DNA of 64,000 nucleotides, taken from assembly GCA_024234875.1 (NCBI GenBank), contig JACKNM010000006.1, positions 124,001 through 188,000 of the forward strand, read 5' to 3'. Under the pieces are notes generated by a model. That model saw only the letters and a list, made by a program, of their open reading frames with translations, searched no databases and had not been told where the DNA came from. This stretch comes from Ectothiorhodospiraceae bacterium. GTDB taxonomy: Bacteria > Pseudomonadota > Gammaproteobacteria > HK1. The position numbers were made by a program, and so were the translations under genes. Each line of letters starts with the position of its first letter. The stretch's first letter is position 1. This document shows, one piece after another, positions 9,145-16,972 of this stretch.

Positions 9145-10285
9145 CCGGCGCCGCTTCCTCCTCGCGGTGGGGGCCGTCGCACTGGCCCGCTCGGGCCGCG
9201 CCGATGTCACGGCGGCTCGCGCGGCCGGGGAGGTCGCATTCGTGACCGCGGCCCGCGAGTCGGCCAGCGGCCGGTTCCTGGCCGTGGGGCTCGATGTCGC
9301 GGGTGCCGTCGCGTGGTCGCGGCCGCTGCCGGCGCGGGGCCACGGTGCCGCCGAGCGCCCGGGCCACGCGACCTGCGTGGTGGTGGGGCGGCGGCCCGGC
9401 GCGTTCGCGATGGCGATCGACCGCGCGTCGGGAGAGGTGGTCGACGTCGTGCACCCGCCACCGGGGAGGCATCTCTATGGTCACGCCGTGTTCACCGCCG
9501 ACGGGCGCCATCTCCTCACCACCGAGAACGCGTTCGAGGCGGGGCATGGGGTCATCGGGATATACGACGCCGCAGACGGCTACCGGCGGGTCGGGGAGCA
9601 CCCGAGCTGGGGTGTCGGGCCGCACGAGCTGGTGTTGATGCCGGGCGGCGAGACGGTCGCGGTGGCCAACGGTGGGATTCGGACCCACCCGGCGAGTGGA
9701 CGACGCAAGCTCGGGATCGACACCATGTCGCCGTCGCTCGCCCACGTCGAGCTGGACTCCGGCCGACTCGTCGCACGGGCAGAGCTCGCGTCCGGGCGCA
9801 GCCGCCGGCTCAGCATCCGCCACCTCGCACTCCTCGACGACGGCATGGTGGCGATGGCTTGCCAGGACGAGGGTCCGATCGCCGACGCGCTGCCGCTGGT
9901 GGCGGTGCACCGTCCTGGCTGGAGCGCCCCCGAGCTCCTGCCCATGCCGCCGCACGCGGTGGCGGCGCTTCGCGGCTACTGCGGGTCGGTGGCGGCGAGC
10001 GGTGACTGGCTGGTGGTCACCTCGCCGCGGGGCGGGGTCTGCGCGGTGTGGGCGGTCGCCGGGCGACGCTTCGTCGGGCTCCATCCCCTCGCCGACGTGT
10101 GTGGGGTGGCGGCGATCGACGGGCGCGACGCCCTGCGGCTCACCAACGGGTTGGGCCAGGTCGAGGACCTCTCGGTTACCGGAACCCCGACCCGCACCGA
10201 CGGCCGGCGAGACGCCACTCTCCAGTTCGACAACCACCTGCTGCGACTGTCGTCGGGTGACGACCGACCGGTGGCCGTGACCTGA
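9125..10285 (+). CDS. DUF1513 family protein with Tat-like signal
   Basis: 386 residues. The N-terminus MPSMVIDRRRFLLAVGAVALARSGRA has the twin-arginine pattern R-R-x-F-L, so it is probably exported folded by Tat. The body is beta-propeller-like, with repeated blocks such as GHAVFTADGRHLLTTEN, WGVGPHELVLMPGGETVAVANGG and SVAASGDWLVVTSPRGG, which define DUF1513. The family occurs with imelysins in iron-related operons; no reaction is known. The start at 9125 is preferred because GGGAG lies 9 bases upstream; ATG 9134 is the alternative and would shorten the n-region by three residues. It overlaps the second imelysin and is the last gene of the operon. Confidence 0.82.
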   Translation: MPSMVIDRRRFLLAVGAVALARSGRADVTAARAAGEVAFVTAARESASGRFLAVGLDVAGAVAWSRPLPARGHGAAERPGHATCVVVGRRPGAFAMAIDRASGEVVDVVHPPPGRHLYGHAVFTADGRHLLTTENAFEAGHGVIGIYDAADGYRRVGEHPSWGVGPHELVLMPGGETVAVANGGIRTHPASGRRKLGIDTMSPSLAHVELDSGRLVARAELASGRSRRLSIRHLALLDDGMVAMACQDEGPIADALPLVAVHRPGWSAPELLPMPPHAVAALRGYCGSVAASGDWLVVTSPRGGVCAVWAVAGRRFVGLHPLADVCGVAAIDGRDALRLTNGLGQVEDLSVTGTPTRTDGRRDATLQFDNHLLRLSSGDDRPVAVT

Positions 10286-10436
10286 TCGCGATCGCGCGCG
10301 GCGCGGCCGCGCCCGATGCCGCCGCTGGACGGCCGGGATCGGTTGGTGGTAGTGATTGCGCGCGCGCCGCGTCCGAGGGCGCCCGCCTGCGGTCGCGATC
10401 ACGCGCTGGGCCCGCCAGATCGTCGGGGGAGCGACC

Positions 10437-11336
10437 ATGACCCGAGCCAGCTCGTTGGCGTCGACCGGTGATTGGCGGCGAGCGGCCGCCGCGCGCGGTA
10501 TCGGCGTCGAGGACCTCTCGCGCCATACCGGGAGCCGGCTGACCGGCATCGACCTCGCGGGGCCGCTCGACGACGACATGGTCGGCTTGTTGGAGGTGGC
10601 GGTCGCCGAGCGGGTGGTGCTCGTGTTCCCCGAGCACGGGCACCTGACACCGGCAGGGCTGGTCGGCTTCGCCGACCGCTTCGACGGGGTGTTCAATCTC
10701 CACACCCGGCGCGACCTCTGCCTCCCCGCGCACCACGAGATCTTCCTCGTCGGCAACGTCGACGGCGGCTCGCCCAAGGTCGGCCTCAACTGGCATTCCG
10801 ACGACTACCACCTCGCGCACCCGGGGCTCTACACGTTCCTGCACGCGATCATCGTCCCGCCGCGCGGCGGTGACACCACCTACGCCAACGGCATCGCTGC
10901 TTTCGAGGCACTGGCCCCCGAGCTGCGCGAGCGGCTCGGCGACATCCGCGTTCGCCACAGTCGGCGCCGTCTGTTCCGCGAGCTGTTCCCCGACGCCACC
11001 GAGGACGCGGTCGAGGCCGAGGGACGGAAGTTCCCGGACGTGGTGCACCCGCTGGTGCGAGTGCACCCGGTCAGTGGTCGACGCGGCCTCTATCTCGGGG
11101 GCGAGTGGGGGAGCGCGATCGAGTCGGACGAGCCCGACGAGGCGGCGGCGCTCTACGCACGTCTGCTCCGACACCTGATCGACGGCGAGTACACCTACAC
11201 CCATCGTTGGTGTCGCGGGGACCTGCTGTTCAGCGACAACCGCTGCAGCCTCCACCGGGCGAGCGAGTGGGATACCGACACCGACCGTCGGCTGCTCCAC
11301 CGCATCATCCTGTGGGACACCGAGCCGCCGCGCTGA
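10437..11336 (+). CDS. TauD/TfdA family 2-oxoglutarate-Fe(II) dioxygenase
   Basis: 299 residues. The iron-binding triad is visible: His120-x-Asp122 in NWHSDDYH, and the distal His273 in DNRCSLHRASEW, followed by the 2-oxoglutarate-binding arginine region (DRRLLHRIILW). Length and order match taurine/alpha-ketoglutarate dioxygenases (about 280-300 residues). The substrate cannot be told: family members oxidise taurine, sulfate esters, 2,4-D, betaines and others. The start at 10437 is set by GGGGGAG 6 bases upstream; the frame is open further upstream without a sensible start. It stands alone, with 151 bases to the DUF1513 gene before it and 491 to the next gene. Confidence 0.87.
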   Translation: MTRASSLASTGDWRRAAAARGIGVEDLSRHTGSRLTGIDLAGPLDDDMVGLLEVAVAERVVLVFPEHGHLTPAGLVGFADRFDGVFNLHTRRDLCLPAHHEIFLVGNVDGGSPKVGLNWHSDDYHLAHPGLYTFLHAIIVPPRGGDTTYANGIAAFEALAPELRERLGDIRVRHSRRRLFRELFPDATEDAVEAEGRKFPDVVHPLVRVHPVSGRRGLYLGGEWGSAIESDEPDEAAALYARLLRHLIDGEYTYTHRWCRGDLLFSDNRCSLHRASEWDTDTDRRLLHRIILWDTEPPR

Positions 11337-11827
11337 GGCGCGCCCGAGCGCCGTCCGAGCCGAGATCACTCGCCAGTCGCGCAGGTCGGCCCGGCGTGAC
11401 GACGCGGTGCGGCATCAGATGTTGCAGTTCGTTTCCGTTCGGCGCCCCCGAAGGGCTAGGTTGGTGACGCCGGGGTTGGTATCGTGCTCACCCTGGCGTC
11501 GCCACCGACCGAGTCGGTCGGCTCCATGCCAGGCTGGCAGGCCCCGAGCTCGAGCGCCTGCAACGCGGTTCCGGGGTGTGCCGAACGGTCTTCGCGCGCT
11601 TCGGTCGGCTGCTCTCGCGCCAGCCGCGGTTGCGCTCGGCCGCGGCGGAGCTCCGGCACCGAACCGAGGACGACGAACGTGGCGACGGCAGTGGACGGAT
11701 CCGACACCCCGGGCCGACGGAGCGGCCCCGTGCGAGGTCGACCCGCGGCCGACGGCCGTAGGCGGCGGGAGCGAGGGGTCGACCCCGCCACGTCGCGCCG
11801 ACGCCGGCCAGCGGATGCCGCCCGCTG
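11337..11827 (+). other. Intergenic region without convincing gene
   Basis: 491 bases. Open frames cross it in several phases, but none has a ribosome-binding site with protein-like composition: they are arginine-, proline- and serine-rich, as GC-rich non-coding DNA translates. An imperfect dyad GGTGACGCC...GGCGTCGCC lies near 11463-11505. I see no strong promoter for the membrane protein downstream. Confidence 0.5.
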
Positions 11828-12547
11828 ATGTCTCGCGTGTCGCCACCGGACTACGTCACCACCCTGTTCACCCAGGGGGTGTTGCGCGCGGCGGGGGTCT
11901 TCGGCGCGATCGGCGCCCTGATCGCCGCACTCGGCGACCTGTCGAGCGCCTTCCTGCCCGCGCCGCCACCGGCCATGAACACCGTGCTCTGGCTTTCGCT
12001 GGCCGAGTTCGTGACCTTCCTGACTCCGAAGACCCAGGCGGAGCTCCTGGTCGGCCACTACCTCGGGGTGCTGTTCATCCCGCTGAACGTGTTGGGCCTG
12101 TGGCACGTGTATCTCGGGCTCGCCCATCGCGGCGGGCGCTTCCCGGTCGTGTTCCTCGTGGTGGGCACCTTCATCGCGGTGGCCGGTGCCGCGTTCCATG
12201 GCATGGTCGGTCTCGCGGTGACGGCGGTGCGTGCCGGTGACGGTGCGACACTCGAGGCCGCGCAGGCCTACTTCGAGCCCTTCGGCTGGATCCTGGTGCT
12301 CACGGCGGGAACGCTGTTCCTCGGTCTGGCGGGATGGATCGTGACCCGGCGATCCGCCTTTCCGCGTTGGGTGGTGCTGCTGTCACCCGGTCCGGTCCAG
12401 CTCTGGATCCTGGGCCTCGCCTACGTCGTCCCCCTGGACCTCTCGGTCGCACTGCTCGTGTCTGGCTTCAATCTGTCGATATTCGTATTCCTGGTTGTCT
12501 CGACGGTGACGCTGTGGGCGTACGACCCGCTGAATCCGGGGGTGTGA
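11828..12547 (+). CDS. Multi-pass membrane protein, unknown function
   Basis: 239 residues with about seven hydrophobic segments (roughly residues 20-42, 53-70, 75-100, 107-130, 150-170, 183-203, 208-232), so an inner-membrane protein. It has no catalytic motif I recognise; composition resembles small DUF-type integral membrane proteins of about 220-240 residues. Its stop overlaps the GTG start of the hydrolase downstream (GTGA at 12544-12547), so the two are probably co-translated. That suggests a membrane-lipid-related job, but this is inference from position only. Confidence 0.65.
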   Translation: MSRVSPPDYVTTLFTQGVLRAAGVFGAIGALIAALGDLSSAFLPAPPPAMNTVLWLSLAEFVTFLTPKTQAELLVGHYLGVLFIPLNVLGLWHVYLGLAHRGGRFPVVFLVVGTFIAVAGAAFHGMVGLAVTAVRAGDGATLEAAQAYFEPFGWILVLTAGTLFLGLAGWIVTRRSAFPRWVVLLSPGPVQLWILGLAYVVPLDLSVALLVSGFNLSIFVFLVVSTVTLWAYDPLNPGV

Positions 12548-13416
12548 CGGCACCGGTGCGACGCCTGGTGGCGGCGGACGGGTTGCCCCTCGTCCTGCGT
12601 GTCGCCCCCCATCCGACGCCTCGCGCCGCGGTGCTCGTGGTGCACGGCTACTCCGACCACGGGGGGCAGTACGCGCACGTCCTCGAGCAGCTCCAGGCCA
12701 ACGGCTTCACCGCCGCCGCCGGCGATCTCCGCGGGCACGGCGAGTCGGGCGGCCGCCGCGGGTTCGTCGCCCGATTCGGCGACTATCTGCACGACCTCGA
12801 CGCGATGCTCGCCGAGCTCCGGGCCCAGCACCCGGAATCCGGCGAGCTACCGGTGTTTCTGCTGGGGCACAGCCTCGGGGGCCTGGTCTCGGCCGCGTAT
12901 GCGCGCAGTCGACCGCGTGTCCTCACCGGGCTCGTCCTCGCCGCTCCCTTCGCGCGGCTCAAGTACCCCGTGCCGGCGTGGAAGCAGCGCCTCGCGCAGG
13001 TGGTGTCGGGGGCGCTGCCGGGGTTCGGGCTGCCGAGTGGCGTGCCGAGCGAGCTACTCAGCCACGACCCGAGCTGGGTGCGGCGATTCGAGACCGACCC
13101 GCTGGCGTTCGCCCGCGCGAATGCGCGGTGGTTCGCCGAGACCATCGCCGCGCAGGGCGCGATGGCCGAGGCGCGCGTCGCCGGCGCCATGCCCACATTG
13201 CTGTTGCTGGCTGGCGACGACCGGATCGTGTGCAATGCCGCCGCGCGCACGCTCCACGCCGCTCTCACGAGCGATCCGGAAGCAGTGCGTGAGTACCCTG
13301 GCCTGTACCACGCCCTGTTCCACGAGCTGGACCACCGCCTGGTGGTGGACGACACGGTGAGCTGGATCGACGCGGTGCTCGGCACGTCGGCCGTGCCTCC
13401 GGGCTCGCGCTCGTGA
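12544..13416 (+). CDS. Alpha/beta hydrolase, monoacylglycerol lipase/lysophospholipase-like
   Basis: 290 residues. The HGYSDHGGQY block at about residue 35 and GDLRGHGESGG near residue 60 are hallmarks of the monoglyceride lipase (serine aminopeptidase S33, hydrolase_4) group. The nucleophile elbow is GHSLGG with Ser110; Asp225/226 lies in LLAGDDRIV and His256 in YPGLYHALFHE, completing the triad. No signal peptide, so cytoplasmic. Start GTG 12544 overlaps the preceding stop; GTG 12556 is an alternative with a better-spaced GGGGG. Likely acts on monoacylglycerols, lysophospholipids or similar acyl esters, which fits the acyl-metabolism genes that follow. Confidence 0.85.
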   Translation: MTAPVRRLVAADGLPLVLRVAPHPTPRAAVLVVHGYSDHGGQYAHVLEQLQANGFTAAAGDLRGHGESGGRRGFVARFGDYLHDLDAMLAELRAQHPESGELPVFLLGHSLGGLVSAAYARSRPRVLTGLVLAAPFARLKYPVPAWKQRLAQVVSGALPGFGLPSGVPSELLSHDPSWVRRFETDPLAFARANARWFAETIAAQGAMAEARVAGAMPTLLLLAGDDRIVCNAAARTLHAALTSDPEAVREYPGLYHALFHELDHRLVVDDTVSWIDAVLGTSAVPPGSRS

Positions 13417-13526
13417 CGCGGTGGCGGCGCGCTCGCGTGCGCGGGGAGGTCGCGGGTCGCCGGTCGACCGGTGCCGCTCGCGACCGACGAGGAGCCGGCC
13501 GCCGGGGCGTTCGAAGGACGTAATGC

Positions 13527-13535
13527 TGTTATTCT
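13527..13535 (+). promoter_or_regulatory. Possible extended -10 promoter element before the five-gene acyl cluster
   Basis: TG-T-TATTCT lies in an AT-richer patch (GTAATGCTGTTATTCTCG), 179 bases before the SDR start at 13714. There is no good -35 hexamer 17 bases upstream (GTTCGA at best). It is the only promoter-like element in the 297-base gap after the hydrolase. Weak call. Confidence 0.25.
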
Positions 13536-13713
13536 CGTGCGCCCCGTCGGCGACGGGGAAGCCCTGCGCGCCGCCGCCGCGAGCTCCGGTCTCGGTGCGC
13601 CCCGGGTTCGAGGTGGGGAGCGCGTTCCCCATTCTCGGCGGGGGCGGCAGAGTGGGTCGGAAGCGGCGCACGGACGGCGTCCCAGGTCGCGACACGGCGA
13701 GTCGGGAGCGGCG

Positions 13714-14898
13714 ATGGAAGTAGGCAAGAGCGTGGTTCTCGTCACCGGCGCCACCGGCTGTGTCGGCAGTCGGACCGTCGTCGAGCTCCTGCGCGCGTCG
13801 GCGGCCCGGGTGGTGCTCCTCGTGCGCGGCGCAAGCCAGGCCGACGCCTGCGATCGCATGAACCGGGTGCTGCGTTACTGGTCGCTCGACCCGGAGGTGC
13901 CCGAGCTCGCCGAACGGATTCGAGTCGTGCGGGGGGACATCCTCGAGCCGGAGCTCGGCCTCGAGCCGGGGGAGCGGGAGGCGCTCGCGCGCGAGCTCAC
14001 CCACATCGTGCATTGCGCGACCGACATCAAGCTGAATCTCCCACTCGACCAGGCGCGCGAGGTGAGCGTGGGCGGCACCCGGAACGCGGTCGCGCTCGCG
14101 CGTCGATGCCAGGCGAACGGTCAGTTCCGTGGTTTCAGTTTCCTGAGCACCCTCGAGGTCGCCGGGGACTATCGCGGTGTCATCTACGAGGAGTTCCTGA
14201 CCGAGTACCGGCGCGGCTTCCTGAACACCTACGAGCAGACCAAGGCCGAGGCGGAGGAGTATCTGCGCGAGCAACACGCCCAGGGGCTGCCGGTGACCGT
14301 GTTCCGCACCAGCATGGTGGTCGGGGACTCCGAGACCGGGAAGACCACCCGCTTCGGATCCTTCTACTACCTGCTCGCCGACATGCTGCTCGATCCACCC
14401 TCGAGGCTGATGCCCGGCTCCGACCGGTTCGTGATCGACACCGTGCCGGTGGACTTCCTGGCGCGAGTGATCGTGCGTTTGTACGACGAGCCGAGCGCGG
14501 TCGGCGCGGTCTATCATCCGATGGCCGGCGCGGAGCGGGCGATCAACCTCACCGATTTCGTCGCCCGGGCTCCGGCACACCTCCCGCACGACGTGCGCAC
14601 GCGGCCGGCGCGCTTCATCTCGCCGGCGCTGGTGCGAGGCGTCCTGCGTGCCGTACGACCGCTCACCTCGGGCGCGCTGCGCCGCTCCGTCGACCGCCAG
14701 CTCCTGTTCCTCGAGTTCTTCTTCGTGAGCTGGCAGTTCGACACCGCGCGATTGCGCGCGGTGATCGAGCCGGAAGGATTGGAGATTCCGCGGCTGCTCG
14801 ACTACCTGCCGGCTCTGTGTCACTACTACCTGGCGCAGCGCACGGGCAGAGGAGGGATCCCGCGTGAGCTCGCCGTTACCACGAAGGCCGAGCGATGA
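13714..14898 (+). CDS. NAD(P)-dependent reductase, thioester-reductase/fatty acyl-CoA reductase-like extended SDR
   Basis: 394 residues. The Rossmann motif TGATGCVG is at residues 11-18 and the catalytic pair Tyr173-x3-Lys177 is in NTYEQTKAE, with an upstream FLST serine block near residue 145. The size, the NTYEQTK and VFRTSMVVGDSETG blocks, and the VDFLARVIVRL stretch match thioester-reductase (Lys2/CAR R-domain) and male-sterility fatty acyl reductases. These reduce an acyl thioester to an aldehyde or alcohol. The ATG has GGGAG 5 bases upstream. It overlaps the next gene by 4 bases (ATGA). Likely reduces an acyl-CoA or acyl-carrier thioester in the cluster's product; a plain epimerase-type SDR is the alternative. 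Confidence 0.82.
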   Translation: MEVGKSVVLVTGATGCVGSRTVVELLRASAARVVLLVRGASQADACDRMNRVLRYWSLDPEVPELAERIRVVRGDILEPELGLEPGEREALARELTHIVHCATDIKLNLPLDQAREVSVGGTRNAVALARRCQANGQFRGFSFLSTLEVAGDYRGVIYEEFLTEYRRGFLNTYEQTKAEAEEYLREQHAQGLPVTVFRTSMVVGDSETGKTTRFGSFYYLLADMLLDPPSRLMPGSDRFVIDTVPVDFLARVIVRLYDEPSAVGAVYHPMAGAERAINLTDFVARAPAHLPHDVRTRPARFISPALVRGVLRAVRPLTSGALRRSVDRQLLFLEFFFVSWQFDTARLRAVIEPEGLEIPRLLDYLPALCHYYLAQRTGRGGIPRELAVTTKAER

Positions 14899-15737
14899 CG
14901 ACCAAGACTTGCCTGGTGACCGGCGCCAACTCCGGGATGGGTCTGGTGACCGCCGAGGCGCTGGCGCGGACCGGCGCCCGAGTGATCCTGCTCTGCCGTA
15001 GCCTCGACAAGGCCGAGCGCGCGTGCGAGACCGTGGCCCGGTCGAGCGGCAACACCGACGTCGTGCCGCTCGCAGCCGATCTCGCTTCGCAACGCCAGAT
15101 CCGCGCCGCCGCGGAACGCTTCAAGGGGCAGTTCGACCGCCTCGACGTGCTCGTCAACAACGCCGGGATGCTCGCCGCCGATCGCACCCTCACCGAGGAC
15201 GGGATCGAGTCGACGTTTGCGGTCAATCACCTCGGCCCGTTCCTGCTGACGAACCTGCTGCGCGAGCCCCTGGAGCGCTCGGATGCCGCGCGGGTGGTGA
15301 CCGTCGCCTCCGACGTCCACCGCCTGGCGCGGTTCGACCCCGACGACCTCCAGCTCGAGCGGGGTTACGGTGCGTACAAGGCCTATTGCATCTCCAAGCT
15401 CGCCAACATCATGTTCACCTTCGAGCTCGCGAAGCGGCTCGCCTCGACGCGCGTCACCGCGAACTGTCTTCACCCGGGACTCGTCGGCTCGAGCTTCGGG
15501 CGCGATGCGAAGCTCTGGTTCCGAGTGCTGATGATGGTGAGCCGTCCCTTTCTCGTCAGCCCCGAGAAGGGTGCCGAGACCGCGATCTATCTCGCGACCT
15601 CGCCCGAGGTGGCGGCGGTGAGTGGGGCGTACTTCAAGCGCTGTCGGGTCGCGAGCCCGATCCCCGTCGCGCACGACCCCGCCGCGACCGCGCGCCTGTG
15701 GTCGATCAGCGAGCAACTGACCGGCGCGACTGCCTGA
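14895..15737 (+). CDS. Short-chain dehydrogenase/reductase, retinol-dehydrogenase-like
   Basis: 280 residues. The classical SDR features are TGANSGMG (residues 9-16), NNAG in VLVNNAGMLA, and the catalytic Tyr164-x3-Lys168 in AYCISKLAN. The sequence around NHLGPFLLTNLL and CLHPGLV is typical of the retinol dehydrogenase/WWOX-like subgroup, which oxidises or reduces long-chain or isoprenoid alcohols and aldehydes. Translation is coupled to the preceding reductase through the ATGA overlap. Together they could convert an acyl thioester to an aldehyde and then an alcohol, or act on sequential intermediates; that order is inference. Confidence 0.85.
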   Translation: MTTKTCLVTGANSGMGLVTAEALARTGARVILLCRSLDKAERACETVARSSGNTDVVPLAADLASQRQIRAAAERFKGQFDRLDVLVNNAGMLAADRTLTEDGIESTFAVNHLGPFLLTNLLREPLERSDAARVVTVASDVHRLARFDPDDLQLERGYGAYKAYCISKLANIMFTFELAKRLASTRVTANCLHPGLVGSSFGRDAKLWFRVLMMVSRPFLVSPEKGAETAIYLATSPEVAAVSGAYFKRCRVASPIPVAHDPAATARLWSISEQLTGATA

Positions 15738-15788
15738 GCGCCGACGCATGGTCGGATGTCTTGCCCCCACATCCGTGACGAGACGAAT

Positions 15789-16931
15789 ATGAAAACCAGC
15801 ACCTTCGCGTTCGAGACCTGGCTCGTCGAGCTCACCGCAAACTACCTGTGGTCGGGGCTGCGGCCCTTCATCGGGAGGCATCTCTCGCGACGCTGTAAGA
15901 ACTGCGTCCTCTCCGAGGCGTGCTCGCCGATCAACGCCGCCGGACTGTGCGCGGAGTGCGAGGCGTATCTCGCCGCGGGCGGCGACAAGTTCGCCGCGAC
16001 CGAGCCCGGGAAGGAAGACGAGCTGGACCGCATCATTCGCGAGGCCCAACACACCGGCGGCGGGGAATACGACGCGTTGGTGCTGTTCAGCGGGGGCAAG
16101 GACAGCTCCTACATGGTGCACCGGATCCTCCACGACTTCCCTGACCTGCGGGTGCTGACCTTGATGGTCGACACCGGCTTCATGAGCCCGTACGCGCTCG
16201 AGAACGCGCGGCGCGCGCTCGACCGGTTCGACGTGGCGCACATGACCTATCGGGTCAAGACATCCGTCGTGCGCAAGGCCTTTCACTACACGCTGACGCA
16301 CCTCGACACCCAGACCGGTTACACCATCGTCGACACCATGGACGCGTTCCTGATCTTCGACAGTGCGAGCATCCTCGCCGCGCGCATGCAGATTCCGTTG
16401 GTGATCTGTGGGCTGTCGAAGGTCCAGAGCGAGAACATCTTCGGCCTCACCGGCTACGAGTTTCCCCGCCGTGGCCAGGGCAGCAAGGTCTCGGACTACG
16501 TCCAGATCGACCTCGACACGGTGTTCGACGCCGACGAGCGCGCGGCGTTCTGGGACGAGGCGCGTTGGCCGCAGGAGCGGATCGCCCGTTTCCTGTTTCC
16601 GTACTGCGTGTGGGAGCTGGACGAGGAGTTCATCCTGCGCGAGGTCGATCGGCTGAAACTCATCGACCGCCGCCGCAGCCGTCCGTTGATGACCAACAAC
16701 GCGCTGATCCCGGTCATCGGCATGGCCGAGGTCGCGCGGTTCGGCTACAGCTCGTTCGAGGTCGAGTTCGCGCGCATGGTGCGCGAGGGGAAGTCGGACC
16801 GCCGATACTGGCTGCACATCTTCGAGATGCTCGAGTACTCGACCAAGACCGGCCGGTTCATCAACAAGACCGTCGAGGAGACGTTGGAGAAGCTCGGGCT
16901 CACCAAGCGGGACATCGGGATCTCGCACTGA
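15789..16931 (+). CDS. PP-loop ATPase, N-acetyl-sugar-amidotransferase-like
   Basis: 380 residues. The ATP-pyrophosphatase loop SGGKDS is at residues 101-106, after a cysteine cluster (Cys36, Cys39, Cys45, Cys54, Cys57) that looks like a metal-binding site. That order (N-terminal Cys pairs, then a YDALVLFSGGKDS core) resembles N-acetyl sugar amidotransferases of the WbpG type, which adenylate a carbonyl or amide and attack it with ammonia or another nucleophile. Such enzymes usually need a glutaminase (HisH-like) partner; none is encoded nearby. The start at 15789 is chosen over 15756 because the frame then begins with a hydrophobic, family-like stretch; neither has a good ribosome-binding site. 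In this cluster it may form an amide or modify a lipid head group. Confidence 0.75.
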   Translation: MKTSTFAFETWLVELTANYLWSGLRPFIGRHLSRRCKNCVLSEACSPINAAGLCAECEAYLAAGGDKFAATEPGKEDELDRIIREAQHTGGGEYDALVLFSGGKDSSYMVHRILHDFPDLRVLTLMVDTGFMSPYALENARRALDRFDVAHMTYRVKTSVVRKAFHYTLTHLDTQTGYTIVDTMDAFLIFDSASILAARMQIPLVICGLSKVQSENIFGLTGYEFPRRGQGSKVSDYVQIDLDTVFDADERAAFWDEARWPQERIARFLFPYCVWELDEEFILREVDRLKLIDRRRSRPLMTNNALIPVIGMAEVARFGYSSFEVEFARMVREGKSDRRYWLHIFEMLEYSTKTGRFINKTVEETLEKLGLTKRDIGISH

Positions 16932-16972
16932 GGCCCGCGTCGGCCGGCGCCGCTGAGGACGGATCGAGCACG

